Positions 9,482 through 18,370 of a stretch of 64,000 nt of DNA are shown here, piece after piece (position 1 is the first letter of the stretch; each line of letters opens with the position of its first letter). This DNA is from Bacillota bacterium (lineage in GTDB: Bacteria > Bacillota > Clostridia > Acetivibrionales > DSM-1351). The notes under the pieces are model-generated. The model did not search any database. It saw only the letters and a list, made by a program, of their open reading frames with translations, and was not told the DNA's origin. A program made the position numbers and the translations under genes. The DNA lies in assembly GCA_023392075.1 (NCBI GenBank), contig JAEVZU010000193.1:11646-75645 (forward strand), given 5' to 3'.

Positions 9482-10396
9482 TTATTCATTTTCCTTGTTC
9501 CAGCCTGTATTGAATCTGTAAAGCTTTGATGGCCTGTGCCCTGCATCCCTTGTGAATTGGTTTGTTTCAATCACCATATGTGCGGTTTTTCTTCTGAAAT
9601 TAGCTTTTAACAGTTCAGTATCAAGAATCACTTCATACACCTGCTGGAGCTGAGTGAGTGTAAAAAGCTCCGGCATCAGATTGAAAGCTATATCCGTGTA
9701 CTCTATTTTGGCTCTTAGCCTTTCCAGGGCATATTCAATAATTCCGGCATGATCAAAGGCAATTCCGCTGCATTCTTCTATATTTCCGCAAGTTCTTACC
9801 GTTCTTTCACTGACAGTTTTTACTTTTTTTATTACAGCCTCCAGATCCTCTTCGCCCTCACAGGTCAGTTTTAATTTATAAAGCCTTTGCTGTTCGTATC
9901 CGGTGCCAGTCAAAGTCTTGTGCTCCTGAAATAATTTGCACTGCACTGAAAACCATTTGGCATCGGCTGCATCATCGTTTGCTATTACTTCCAGAGTACT
10001 GCTGTCAGCCAGCGCCATATAAGATGTACTGATAATCCTGGCTCTGGGATCTCTGTCAACTCCGCCCCATGTATATAGCTGTTCCATATAGACATTGCCT
10101 ATATTCGTTTCCTCTTTCAATTCTCTCACAGCTGCCTCTTCAAGACTTTCGTCCATTTTTACAAAACCACCCGGCAAGGCCCATTGTCCAATAAACGGGT
10201 GCTCGCCCCTTTTGATCAGCAGGAGCTTAAGTTCTTTGTCGGGAAGAGTCCTGTAATTCCTTTTCTTCACGTCGGTAACAGTAAATATAAGCATATCTAC
10301 AGTGACCGAGGGCCTTTCATATTTGTACGGGTCATAGGCTGCAAGGAATTCTTCTTCTGTCTGCCCGTGGGAATTAAGTTTTTCATTAGAAGCCAT
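9482..10396 (-). CDS. nrtR: NrtR-like Nudix transcriptional regulator of NAD metabolism
   Basis: A 304-residue protein with a Nudix domain (about 30-160) and a C-terminal winged helix (about 220-304, containing FTLTQLQQVYE and NFRRK). This is the NrtR layout. The Nudix box is present (Gly77, Glu83, Arg91, Glu92, Glu95, Glu96), but the usual Gly of the GU ending is Asn98. NrtR proteins usually repress NAD genes and bind ADP-ribose derivatives. It heads the operon nrtR-nicotinamidase-pncB. Start 10396 follows AGGTGA; the GTG at 10405 is part of that site. A promoter and dyad lie directly upstream. Confidence 0.82.
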   Translation of the reverse strand: MASNEKLNSHGQTEEEFLAAYDPYKYERPSVTVDMLIFTVTDVKKRNYRTLPDKELKLLLIKRGEHPFIGQWALPGGFVKMDESLEEAAVRELKEETNIGNVYMEQLYTWGGVDRDPRARIISTSYMALADSSTLEVIANDDAADAKWFSVQCKLFQEHKTLTGTGYEQQRLYKLKLTCEGEEDLEAVIKKVKTVSERTVRTCGNIEECSGIAFDHAGIIEYALERLRAKIEYTDIAFNLMPELFTLTQLQQVYEVILDTELLKANFRRKTAHMVIETNQFTRDAGHRPSKLYRFNTGWNKENE

Positions 10397-10447
10397 TACA
10401 TTCACCTATTTTTTTATTATTTTATTTGCTTTTGTTCTTACTATTCT

Positions 10448-10472
10448 GTTATTATCATATTGTTAATAACAT
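10448..10472. promoter_or_regulatory. Candidate NrtR operator (inverted repeat)
   Basis: TGTTATTA (10448-10455) and TTAATAACA (10464-10472) form a dyad with eight central bases. It starts at the last base of the -10 box of the nrtR promoter and covers the expected transcription start, a good position for autorepression. Binding by the encoded regulator is inferred. Confidence 0.5.
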
Positions 10473-10500
10473 TATATTCCAAACACCGCATTCTGTCAAT
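10472..10500 (-). promoter_or_regulatory. Consensus sigma-A promoter of the NAD-salvage operon
   Basis: Read on the minus strand, TTGACA (10495-10500) and TATAAT (10472-10477) are separated by exactly 17 bases, a perfect consensus pair. It lies about 75 bp upstream of the nrtR start. Confidence 0.82.
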
Positions 10501-10642
10501 CTTCCCCCTTCCAGCAAACAGCTTTTCATTATATAATTTCTATCAGGGATCGTATATATTCAAATGTTCCGAAGTACCAGGGCACTCCGGCACTTTAATA
10601 TATTACAGATGGTCAAATATCAGCCTTCAGGAGCACAGCAGC

Positions 10643-11389
10643 ATGTATTATATTGTTTTTGATCTGGAACTTAATCAGGACTTCTCTTCAGCACAGAATA
10701 AATATGCCAATAGAACCTCCGCGCCCTTTGAGATCATTCAAATAGGTGCTGTCAAACTGGACGTGGAGCTTAATACCGTTAATACTTTTAACCGGTATGT
10801 AAAACCTGTGTTTTATGAAAAAATAAATTCATTTATAACCGGATTGACAGGTATAACCACAGAACAGCTTCAGGCAGAAGAAATTTTTCCCGAAGTATAC
10901 AGGCAGTTTACAGAATTTACAGGCGGGACCGGCTCGGTTTTTTGTGTATGGGGTTCCTCCGATGTAAAGGAATTATTCAGGAATGCGGGAATCCATGGCC
11001 TGAGCACCGGGTTTTTATCAAAAAAATATATAAATATACAGCCATATGCCTCGCTATATTTCAACTTTCCGGCAAAAAACCTGCTACGACTTGAACATGC
11101 GGTTCAAGCCTTGAACATTCCCATTAATTATACTTTTCACAATGCCTTTCATGATGCTTACTACACTGCAGAAATATTTAAAAAAATCTACAACTCCTAT
11201 ATACAGCCAAAGGTTTATGACCCCTCGGACATTCCTGGCAGACCTCCGAGACAGCCTAAGAGGTCCATCGATATTGAAGGTCTTGTAATGCAATTTGAAA
11301 AAATGTATGGCAGGAAGCTCACCCATGAAGAGAAAAGCATGATATTACTTGCGTTTAAAATGGGAAAAACAGGCCAGTTTCTAAAATAA
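10643..11389 (+). CDS. DEDDh-type 3'-5' exonuclease
   Basis: A 248-residue protein of the DnaQ-like exonuclease fold. The Exo I motif is IVFDLELN (Asp7, Glu9). A TGIT loop follows (GLTGITTEQL), and the Exo III region is HNAFHDAYYTAEI with the His/Asp pair of DEDDh nucleases. The family removes 3' nucleotides from DNA or RNA; KapD-like sporulation or RNA-processing roles are known in Firmicutes, but the substrate is open here. The start ATG follows CAGGAG by nine bases; readings beginning further upstream run across the divergent nrtR promoter and are unlikely. Confidence 0.83.
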   Translation: MYYIVFDLELNQDFSSAQNKYANRTSAPFEIIQIGAVKLDVELNTVNTFNRYVKPVFYEKINSFITGLTGITTEQLQAEEIFPEVYRQFTEFTGGTGSVFCVWGSSDVKELFRNAGIHGLSTGFLSKKYINIQPYASLYFNFPAKNLLRLEHAVQALNIPINYTFHNAFHDAYYTAEIFKKIYNSYIQPKVYDPSDIPGRPPRQPKRSIDIEGLVMQFEKMYGRKLTHEEKSMILLAFKMGKTGQFLK

Positions 11390-11420
11390 CACATTTATCC
11401 ATTTAAATAAGTATACATTT

Positions 11421-11449
11421 TTGCAATTTTACTCAACATAATTTATACT
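11421..11449 (+). promoter_or_regulatory. Candidate promoter of the PHP gene
   Basis: TTGCAA (11421-11426) and TATACT (11444-11449) are spaced by 17 bases, 32 bp upstream of the PHP start codon. Confidence 0.65.
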
Positions 11450-11480
11450 ATTTAAAAGAGTTATTTACGGGGGCATGCCA

Positions 11481-12359
11481 ATGATTGATTTACACATCCA
11501 TACAACCTCTTCGGACGGTTCCGAGGAACCTGAAGAAATTCTTAAGAAAGCCAGCCAATTGGGGTTGGAGTATATTTCCATCACTGACCACGATTCTATC
11601 GGTGCATACCAAAAGCTGAGCAGGAATAATACAAGAAACCTTTTTAACGGTAAAATCATACCCGGCTGTGAATTCACTGCGGTACACAACGGGAAGCCCA
11701 TTGAAATACTGGGTTATGGCATTGATTTAGATATAATAGAAGCCGCCGGCATTGTTTCAGATGAAAAATTCCTTAAAAGAGAAAGCGGATACCTGAAAAA
11801 ATTGATGGAAGTGTGTGAAAACCTTAATATTACGTATAGCAAAGAGCTGTCCATAAAGGGTACGAAATATTTTGCATCACAGGTGCTGCATTCAGACTTG
11901 AGAAAGTATCCCGAAAATGAAAAACATCTGGGAAAAGATATATGGGAAAATTTGAATGCCTTTTACAGGACTTGTGTCACTAATGAAAGCAGTCCTTTTT
12001 TCCTGGATCAGCTAAAAGACTGCCTCTCGGCCGGGGAAACCGCCGGCCTGATCAAAGCTGCAGGCGGAAAGGCATTTCTGGCCCACCCTTACGTATATTT
12101 TGAACCGGATTATAAAGAATTTCTGGATTCCATAGTAATGCTCAACGTTCTCGATGGTATAGAATGCTATCACTCTCTCCATTCGGCCGACAGGACAAGG
12201 TATCTTCTCGATTACTGCCATGAGCACAATTTGTACTCCTCGGGAGGAAGTGATTATCACGGCAGACTTAAACCCGCCGTTAACCTTGGAGAAAGCATCA
12301 GCGGGGTAAAAATACCTTACGATATATTGGCACCATGGCTTCCGGCAAATTTAATATAA
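11481..12359 (+). CDS. PHP-domain phosphoesterase (YciV/TrpH-like)
   Basis: A 292-residue protein. Metal-binding PHP motifs are in place: DLHIHTTSSDGS at the N-terminus (His5, His7, Asp12), ISITDHDS (about 33-39), GCEFTA, and the C-terminal GGSDYHG. Relatives such as E. coli RNase AM/YciV hydrolyse 3',5'-bisphosphonucleotides or RNA 5' ends; that activity is inferred. The start ATG at 11481 is preceded by GGGGG at seven bases, whereas the ATG at 11475 is too close to it. It stands alone with its own promoter and terminator. Confidence 0.83.
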   Translation: MIDLHIHTTSSDGSEEPEEILKKASQLGLEYISITDHDSIGAYQKLSRNNTRNLFNGKIIPGCEFTAVHNGKPIEILGYGIDLDIIEAAGIVSDEKFLKRESGYLKKLMEVCENLNITYSKELSIKGTKYFASQVLHSDLRKYPENEKHLGKDIWENLNAFYRTCVTNESSPFFLDQLKDCLSAGETAGLIKAAGGKAFLAHPYVYFEPDYKEFLDSIVMLNVLDGIECYHSLHSADRTRYLLDYCHEHNLYSSGGSDYHGRLKPAVNLGESISGVKIPYDILAPWLPANLI

Positions 12360-12371
12360 ACTGTTAATGCC

Positions 12372-12424
12372 AAAAGCTGCTCTCATATTTATATTTTCCA
12401 TACTATGAGAACAGCTCTTATTTG
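12372..12424. terminator. Bidirectional terminator
   Basis: AAAAGCTGCTCTCATA pairs with TATGAGAACAGCTCTT across an AT-rich loop. T-rich sequence follows in the plus direction and A/T-rich in the other, serving the convergent PHP gene and the gene ending at 12426. Confidence 0.8.
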
Positions 12425-12425
12425 T

Positions 12426-13991
12426 TTATTTATATTCAGTATACGTATTATTCCTTTTGTCCTGTATTACCACTGTGACAGAAGTTCCGAAAGAATACTT
12501 CTCCAGGGTAACGCTTTCCGGTTCCTTACCGTAGCCGGTTGTTATACCTGCATAGGCTTTGCCGTTATAAACCACCTTACCGTACACAGTTTGGCATCCT
12601 ATATAATCTCCGTAGTTATCCTGGACTATTTGATTAATAAATACTTTCTTTGCGCCCTCGCTCAAACCCGTGAAAGTATCAAAATCAGATTTATTCTTAA
12701 TAATTACAAACATTATTGCTTCAGTGCTGTCTAAATTGTAGGGATTCTCCCACGCACCGTCCACTGGAATCTTTTCAGCCTTAGCAGATAAATTGTTTAT
12801 TCTGCTTTGTTCCGATTTATCAAGAGTTATTGCGGCACCGCTATTCTGTGAATCGTCATCGTCCTCAAACTCCATTTTACTTTCATCGGGTATTTCTACT
12901 GTAAAATCTCCATTATAATTCTTATATATCAAGGTTTCTCTTACACTGTAATGAAAATCCGCTATATCCTCTATATAAACATATTTATTAAAGCTGCGTT
13001 CAATACTGTTTATTAAATAATTACTTTTATTTATGCTGATTTCCAGATATGTATCCTCAGGATCCAACAATCCAATATCCTCTTCTACTTCATGCAAATA
13101 AACATTTCCTTTCAGCAGGATTGCCTTGTTATTCTGATTTTCCTGGAAGGTTAAACCACAATATAATGCTTCTGAAACTTTAAACTTGCTTATATCAAAA
13201 AAAGATAAATGCTCTTGATACTCCTGTTTGGTAAAAAGATTTTTTTTCCAATATTCCTTACCTGCATTTCTGGTATACGCAGAGTTATCATACAAATAAA
13301 TAACGTTGCCTGCGTTACCCCCGGAGAAATCATCAATATCACCGCTTGCATACATTATCTTTTTTTTCTTATCCACTTTTCCCGTTGCTGAAACTTTATC
13401 GGTCACAGGATATTCTCTATCGTCCAGTACTGATTCCATCGAATACTCTACAATATATTTATTAGCTGCCCCGGATGCGGCAACAGCTTTATCAAGTACA
13501 GCCTTAACCTTGTTGTAATCGTTCAGCTTTTGTATATATACACTTTTCTCATCTTCATCCCAGGCATATTTCATATCCAACAGTTGTGCGGCGGATTTTG
13601 CAGGTATGTAATATATGTTTTTATAAAAAACAGGAGCGGCGTTAAGTACGCTCGATGACTTGCCCACTGTTGCCTTTGTGCTGTTAACCGTCATTTTGAT
13701 CTGTTTTTTGCCAGTATTGATTATCAGGTTTTTTTGGTTTTTGTCCAGTTGGATGTGCTTGTTGTCATTGGGAATCCCAAGCTTGACCAGCAGTTCTTTA
13801 CCGTTTAACAATATCTGACCGTTGACAGTAATTGGGGCGCTGCTGAAATTGACCTGCTGCCCGCTGACAAACACTTTAACATTTGCGTTTTCAGCAATGC
13901 TGCCGGCTGCATATGAATAACCGTTGAAACCCAGGCAAATTAGCAACGCAGCTAATAATCCCGCTATAATTTTCTTCATGCATTTCTTCAT
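12426..13991 (-). CDS. Secreted copper-amine-oxidase-N-like (stalk) domain protein
   Basis: A 521-residue exported protein. The signal peptide covers about residues 1-29 (lysines, hydrophobic core, SYAAGS). Residues ~35-165 resemble the copper amine oxidase N-terminal domain common on clostridial surface proteins (NGQILLNGKELL and PVFYKNIYYIPAKSAAQLL). The rest, including EDDDDSQNSG near 385, is not recognised. This domain is non-catalytic, so a surface or sensing role is likely. AAGGAG precedes the ATG. A promoter lies upstream (14071-14100), and the gene ends at a shared terminator. Confidence 0.7.
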   Translation of the reverse strand: MKKCMKKIIAGLLAALLICLGFNGYSYAAGSIAENANVKVFVSGQQVNFSSAPITVNGQILLNGKELLVKLGIPNDNKHIQLDKNQKNLIINTGKKQIKMTVNSTKATVGKSSSVLNAAPVFYKNIYYIPAKSAAQLLDMKYAWDEDEKSVYIQKLNDYNKVKAVLDKAVAASGAANKYIVEYSMESVLDDREYPVTDKVSATGKVDKKKKIMYASGDIDDFSGGNAGNVIYLYDNSAYTRNAGKEYWKKNLFTKQEYQEHLSFFDISKFKVSEALYCGLTFQENQNNKAILLKGNVYLHEVEEDIGLLDPEDTYLEISINKSNYLINSIERSFNKYVYIEDIADFHYSVRETLIYKNYNGDFTVEIPDESKMEFEDDDDSQNSGAAITLDKSEQSRINNLSAKAEKIPVDGAWENPYNLDSTEAIMFVIIKNKSDFDTFTGLSEGAKKVFINQIVQDNYGDYIGCQTVYGKVVYNGKAYAGITTGYGKEPESVTLEKYSFGTSVTVVIQDKRNNTYTEYK

Positions 13992-14070
13992 AAAATTCTC
14001 CTTAATATGTTAACTGCACCAGTTTTCGTGCCGTGTAATTTTCGGAATTTATAAAGTTTCCCGTGTGTTA

Positions 14071-14100
14071 ATTATAGCATTATCTGCCTGGAAAAACCAA
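14071..14100 (-). promoter_or_regulatory. Candidate promoter of the secreted-protein gene
   Basis: On the minus strand TTGGTT (14095-14100) and TATAAT (14071-14076) are 18 bases apart, about 80 bp upstream of the start at 13991. Confidence 0.55.
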
Positions 14101-14125
14101 AGGTTCGAAGTGTCACATAGTTAAT

Positions 14126-14477
14126 TTAACGCGTTATGCCAGTTGGTTGATAAATATGCCCGTTAAAAATTGCCTGTTTATACCGGCACTTCCATACTAA
14201 CTTCAAGCAATGGATTGCACACAAAGTGCTTACTTGAAATAGTACGGTTCACAACAAGTATTTTATTGCCGTCGCAGCGACTCGACCATCCGTGTCTCGC
14301 GTGCTGCTCAAAGTGACATCCTATCACTTTGCCGGCTAAAACACTTGTTTTTCACCTACAAATTTCAGCAAGCACTTTTATCATGCTGTCCATTGCTTGA
14401 AGTTGTACTCGCGTACCAGTTGATTCTAATTAAAATCTGTAAAGCAAAACAAAATTTCAATTAGCACAACGAGTTAA
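14126..14477 (-). repeat. Palindromic intergenic repeat, copy B (full length)
   Basis: A 352-bp copy with ends TTAACGCGTTATGCCA and TAGCACAACGAGTTAA. The arms are mutually complementary over most of their length, including CAAGCAATGGA with TCCATTGCTTG. In the centre, two side-by-side hairpins (14274-14307 and 14309-14331) sit on a closing stem (14261-14271 with 14333-14341), making a three-way junction. The second hairpin has a perfect 8-bp stem, CAAAGTGA/TCACTTTG, around loop CATCCTA. It starts 24 bp after the stop of the glycyl radical enzyme, so it probably lies in that gene's 3' untranslated region. Confidence 0.88.
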
Positions 14478-14501
14478 TTAAATGTATCATGTCAACTTCT
14501 T

Positions 14502-16745
14502 TTAATAGGTGTTTCTGCTGAATACTTCCCTCTGAACATCCTTGGGCAAATCAACAAATCTTGCGCTGAAGCCTCCGACCCTGACAAACAGGTCCTTGTA
14601 TTTTTCAGGCTCTTCCATAGCTCTTTCCAGATCGGCCTTGTTAATAACCGTAATCATTGCCTGGTTTCCGCCCTTTTTAAAATATGTTTTGAGAAGAGCC
14701 TCGAACTGTTCTCTGTTTCTTTCAAACATATCCTTCCCGAACCTCATGTTATGAACTGCTCCTGCATGAATTCCGTGGTCAGGTTTGGTAATGGAGTTTA
14801 TCATGGCTGTTACGCCTTTTTTGTCATTTCCCCCTGCAGGAGTATTGGCATTTGCCATGGCCCCGCCGGCTCTGCGTCCGTCGGCTGAGGCTCCGCCCCA
14901 TCTGCCGAGGGTTGTATTCATTCCGTTATTGATAATTACGGCAAGATAGGAGTGCAGATTTGTCCTGTTTTTCTGATCCCTGATTGTGTTGCAGACGAAA
15001 TTGTGCACTCTTACCAGCATTTCATCGGCTTTGGCATCATCGTTTCCGAATTTCGGGCAGTCAACCATCATTTTATGTTCTTTCTCATACCCGTAGAAAT
15101 TATTGTCCAGTACTTCCAGAAGCTTCTCCGGAGTCAGAACCTTTTTGTCATAGACCAGTTCCCTTATTGAGGTGAGGCTGTCGGCAGTATTCACATTTCC
15201 GTAAGTTTCAAGGGTCCCTCCAAGGTATCTGATTCCACCCGAGAATATGCCCTTTCCTTTTTCCATACAATTGTCATAAAGCATGCTCATATAAAGATAG
15301 GATGCACTGTCACCAAGGACCCTGTACTCCAATTCCTCGTGATCGGCCAAAACCTCTATAAAATATGTCACCTGCTTTTTATATGCCTCAAACAGCTGGT
15401 CAAAGGTTTTGAATTCTTTCAGTTCTCCGGTTCTCAGTCCCGATTCAAAGCCTGTGACAGGGTCCATACCATTGTGCAGCGCTACCTCGAGGGCTTTCAG
15501 AAGATTTATGGAGCCGCTGGGAGTACCGTAACTGCGGTGATTCAGAACATATTCCCCGCAGCCGAAAGGAACATAGTGTTCGGCCTCCTCAACAGGTACC
15601 TCAAAAGCCCTGCTCACTGCCGGAACGTTAACGTCATCATTGTACAGCAGGGGGAAGGTACAGCCGCTTCCTATAACGTCAATGGCCTTTTCCATAACCT
15701 TGGGATTCATTCCTTCATAAAAGCGGAGTGTCAGCTGCGGCAGTATGTTATTTATTCTCTTTGAGGCTTCCATGGCAAGAACCGCAAACCTGTCTGCATT
15801 TTCTTCATTCGGTCTTCCCTTTCCTCCAAGGATTACTCTGCCGTCAACATCGACTATGAGATCTCCGATCAGTCTCCATATGGACATTACCATCTCCAGG
15901 GCCTCATCCTCCTTTATTCTTCCGCTGTCAATATCCCTGGCGCAGAAGTCACCCAGGTAAACATCCATCCGCCCGAATTCCAGTGAACCGCATACCGTTG
16001 AGTAGAGCCAGGCCAGCTGAATTGCCTCTCTGAAAGAATCAGGCTTGTCTTTTGATATATTCTCCAGCACATCTGCCATTATCTTTAATTCAGTCTTTCG
16101 TGAACTGTCATCCGTCGCATGGGCCATTTCCAAAGCCTGTGCCTTGTAAAATCTGCATATTTCAATAAAATGCTCCAGAACCAACAGCATGCCCTCATAC
16201 AGCTTGACATTTCCGCCCCCGGCAGCCGCCTTATCCCTGTATTCCCCAGCCTCGGCAATAAGCCCCGGTATACCAAGCCTCATAAGCTTTTCATAATCGA
16301 TATAAACACCCGCCATCCTGTAAAGAGGTGTTGCTATTTCAGGCTCGTACAGGAAAGGAAACTCTGCAATCTTCTCCTTGCAAAGCACCTTGTTCATATC
16401 CTCTGTAAAGGCAGCTTCTATCTTTCTTGTGGTAGTCTCCTTTCTCCAGAAAAGCAGCATATCCATTATTTTCTCTCTTTGTCCAGGAGTGATATTTCCT
16501 TTTTCAATAGCATCGACAATTGCAAATTCATTGCAGAAATATCCAAAGCCTCCGAATTGCGGACTGAAACCCACTGTTCCGTACTTCACCCTTCCTGCAA
16601 ACAGGTCATTTTCTTTGATTTCGGTCAGTATTGCAGGAAACTGGGCTTTTATGCACATGGCTTCGCGTATTGATATATCGTCGTTTTTATACTTCCTGTA
16701 AGTTTCTGTAAAATTGATTTCCATAGAAAAATCAGATTTAGCCAT
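14502..16745 (-). CDS. Glycyl radical enzyme of unassigned specificity (PFL-like family)
   Basis: A 747-residue enzyme. The radical loop is RVGGFSARF near the C-terminus, with the radical on about Gly725. The active-site loop is FGCGEYVL, with Cys396 and Glu398. A Cys-x-Glu pair is the pattern of dehydratase, decarboxylase or lyase branches (glycerol/diol dehydratase, choline lyase), whereas pyruvate formate-lyase has Cys-Cys. The central Gly and the following NHRSYGTPSG are not a class I can name. Start 16745 follows GGAGGTAAT. A radical SAM activase lies 5 kb upstream and an AraC regulator diverges from it. The enzyme would be anaerobic and oxygen-sensitive. Confidence 0.87.
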   Translation of the reverse strand: MAKSDFSMEINFTETYRKYKNDDISIREAMCIKAQFPAILTEIKENDLFAGRVKYGTVGFSPQFGGFGYFCNEFAIVDAIEKGNITPGQREKIMDMLLFWRKETTTRKIEAAFTEDMNKVLCKEKIAEFPFLYEPEIATPLYRMAGVYIDYEKLMRLGIPGLIAEAGEYRDKAAAGGGNVKLYEGMLLVLEHFIEICRFYKAQALEMAHATDDSSRKTELKIMADVLENISKDKPDSFREAIQLAWLYSTVCGSLEFGRMDVYLGDFCARDIDSGRIKEDEALEMVMSIWRLIGDLIVDVDGRVILGGKGRPNEENADRFAVLAMEASKRINNILPQLTLRFYEGMNPKVMEKAIDVIGSGCTFPLLYNDDVNVPAVSRAFEVPVEEAEHYVPFGCGEYVLNHRSYGTPSGSINLLKALEVALHNGMDPVTGFESGLRTGELKEFKTFDQLFEAYKKQVTYFIEVLADHEELEYRVLGDSASYLYMSMLYDNCMEKGKGIFSGGIRYLGGTLETYGNVNTADSLTSIRELVYDKKVLTPEKLLEVLDNNFYGYEKEHKMMVDCPKFGNDDAKADEMLVRVHNFVCNTIRDQKNRTNLHSYLAVIINNGMNTTLGRWGGASADGRRAGGAMANANTPAGGNDKKGVTAMINSITKPDHGIHAGAVHNMRFGKDMFERNREQFEALLKTYFKKGGNQAMITVINKADLERAMEEPEKYKDLFVRVGGFSARFVDLPKDVQREVFSRNTY

Positions 16746-16819
16746 ATTGATTACCTCCATTTTTTAAAATTGTCTTATGATACTTTAATATTAATGCTTT
16801 ACGGCATTTTCTTCTTGTA

Positions 16820-16848
16820 TTGATTTGATAAATACTTTGTGCTATATT
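16820..16848 (+). promoter_or_regulatory. Candidate promoter of the divergent AraC gene
   Basis: TTGATT (16820-16825) and TATATT (16843-16848) are separated by 17 bases and end 28 bp before the AraC start. The 130-bp region is shared with the glycyl radical enzyme gene, so this is also where its control sites are expected. Confidence 0.5.
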
Positions 16849-16876
16849 GACTATAAGAACATTAAGGAGAATAAAT

Positions 16877-17743
16877 ATGCCGGTACAGAAATTAAGTTTA
16901 AGTGATTATTTACGATCAGGGATGGAGTCAAGCGGAAGCTTTTTTACCTCTGCAAAATTTATATCGACCGAGCATTATCATGATTTTTTTGAATTCTGTT
17001 TTATAACAGAAGGAAAAATATATCATTCCTTTAACGGAAACAGGGAAATCCTGCAGCAGGGAAACCTGATATTTATCAGACCTGAAGATATCCACTCCTT
17101 TGAAGTAATTGACAGTGAATATTTTCAGTTTATAAACCTGGCGGTTTCACCTGAAACAATTTATGACATGTTTAAATATTTGGGAAACGGTTTTAAACCT
17201 GAGCGGTTTATAAAAGCACCAAATCCCATAAAGACTGAAATCCCCAAGTCCGAAACAGAATCCCTCAAATCAAAGTTTGAGCATTTTATTCTTATGCCCC
17301 GTTATGATGAAGGAAAAATCAATTCCGATCTGAGAGCCGTTCTGGTAGAAGTTTTTACTCATTACTTCCCCATGAAATTGTGGGAGAACAAGACCTCGGT
17401 GCCCATATGGCTGGACTGGCTTTATAAGGAAATGCAAAAAAAGGAAAACTTTGTGGGCGGTATAGCCGTAATGCAGAAAATCGCCTGCAAATCACCCGAG
17501 CACCTCTGCCGGGAATTTAAAAAGCATTTTAACAAAACTCCTACGGAGTTTATTAATGATACAAGATTGAATTATGCCAGAAATCTGCTTGTTTTCAGTG
17601 ACGAGAAGATCATTGATATCGCTTATTCTTCAGGTTTTCAGAATTTGAGCCACTTTTGCCATGAGTTTAAAAGGAAGTTTTTGATACCCCCTACGTCATA
17701 CAGGAAACTCTACCAGAAAGTTATCGGAACCGAGCAGGCATAA
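16877..17743 (+). CDS. AraC-family regulator with cupin sensor
   Basis: A 288-residue regulator. The N-terminal cupin-like domain has EHYHDFFEFCFITEGKIYH and GNLIFIRPEDIHSF, the usual ligand-binding barrel of sugar-type AraC proteins. The C-terminal pair of helix-turn-helix motifs includes IIDIAYSSGFQNLSHFCHEF. The ATG at 16877 follows AAGGAG at the right distance; an earlier in-frame start lacks one. It is transcribed away from the glycyl radical enzyme gene across 131 bp, the classic layout for a local activator, so I infer that it controls that gene. Confidence 0.85.
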   Translation: MPVQKLSLSDYLRSGMESSGSFFTSAKFISTEHYHDFFEFCFITEGKIYHSFNGNREILQQGNLIFIRPEDIHSFEVIDSEYFQFINLAVSPETIYDMFKYLGNGFKPERFIKAPNPIKTEIPKSETESLKSKFEHFILMPRYDEGKINSDLRAVLVEVFTHYFPMKLWENKTSVPIWLDWLYKEMQKKENFVGGIAVMQKIACKSPEHLCREFKKHFNKTPTEFINDTRLNYARNLLVFSDEKIIDIAYSSGFQNLSHFCHEFKRKFLIPPTSYRKLYQKVIGTEQA

Positions 17744-17744
17744 A

Positions 17745-17784
17745 AAGTCCCGGAACCGGTATTTTTGAATACCGTCCGGGACTT
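17745..17784. terminator. Bidirectional terminator
   Basis: AAGTCCCGG with CCGGGACTT, plus an inner CCGGTATT/AATACCG stem, form a strong hairpin between the convergent AraC and peroxiredoxin genes. Confidence 0.8.
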
Positions 17785-17792
17785 GATTCCTA

Positions 17793-18254
17793 TCAGCTCT
17801 TTCTCAGCAGTTCCAGCACCTCTTCGGCATGCCCCTCGGGAGATACCTTTGGAAATACCTTTTGGATCACCATTTCCTCATCAATTATAAAGGTAGACCT
17901 TATAATACCCATATAGGTTTTTCCGTACATTCTCTTTTCTCCCCAGGCCCCATAGGCTTCGGATATTTTGTGGTCTTCGTCACTCAGGAGATAAAAAGGA
18001 AGGTTGTATTTATTCCTGAATTTATCATGGGATTTTTCGCCATCCGGGCTGATTCCCACAACTACCGCACCTGCTTCGAGAATATAATCATAGACATCTC
18101 TGAAGCCGCAGGCTTCTTTGGTACAACCTGGAGTATCATCCTTGGGATAGAAATATAAAACAATCTTTTTGCCTTTGAATTCAGAGAGACTGACTTCTTT
18201 ATGTTCAGCTGTTTTCAGCACAAAATCCACAGCTCTTTCTCCTGCTTTTAACAT
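17793..18254 (-). CDS. bcp: Thioredoxin-dependent peroxiredoxin, Bcp/PrxQ type
   Basis: A 153-residue enzyme reducing hydroperoxides with thioredoxin as electron donor in the cytoplasm. The PrxQ signature PKDDTPGCTKEACGF gives the peroxidatic Cys44 and resolving Cys49. VVVGISPDGEKSHDKFRNKY and the YGKTYMGIIRSTFIID strand complete the fold. I start at 18254, nine bases after GGAGG; an ATG two codons upstream (18260) is very close to that site. It is monocistronic, lying between a terminator and the remnant at 18.4 kb. It may protect oxygen-sensitive enzymes such as the nearby glycyl radical enzyme (inference). Confidence 0.92.
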   Translation of the reverse strand: MLKAGERAVDFVLKTAEHKEVSLSEFKGKKIVLYFYPKDDTPGCTKEACGFRDVYDYILEAGAVVVGISPDGEKSHDKFRNKYNLPFYLLSDEDHKISEAYGAWGEKRMYGKTYMGIIRSTFIIDEEMVIQKVFPKVSPEGHAEEVLELLRKS

Positions 18255-18370
18255 TTGCATACACCTCCGCCAAATAATTTTCTTTTCATTTCTATTGAAT
18301 ATATGTACCACCCATAAGCAACAGTAAACAAAATGTGAACCTTCAATGATTTCAGACAAAGATTTTTATA

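Noticed and set aside
10184..10642. Long N-terminal extension of the exonuclease
   Set aside because: It runs antisense through nrtR, its promoter and operator; the exonuclease fold starts right at 10643.
14126..14477. Insertion sequence or group II intron
   Set aside because: No transposase or reverse transcriptase frame lies in any copy and no domain V was recognised; the element looks non-autonomous at most.
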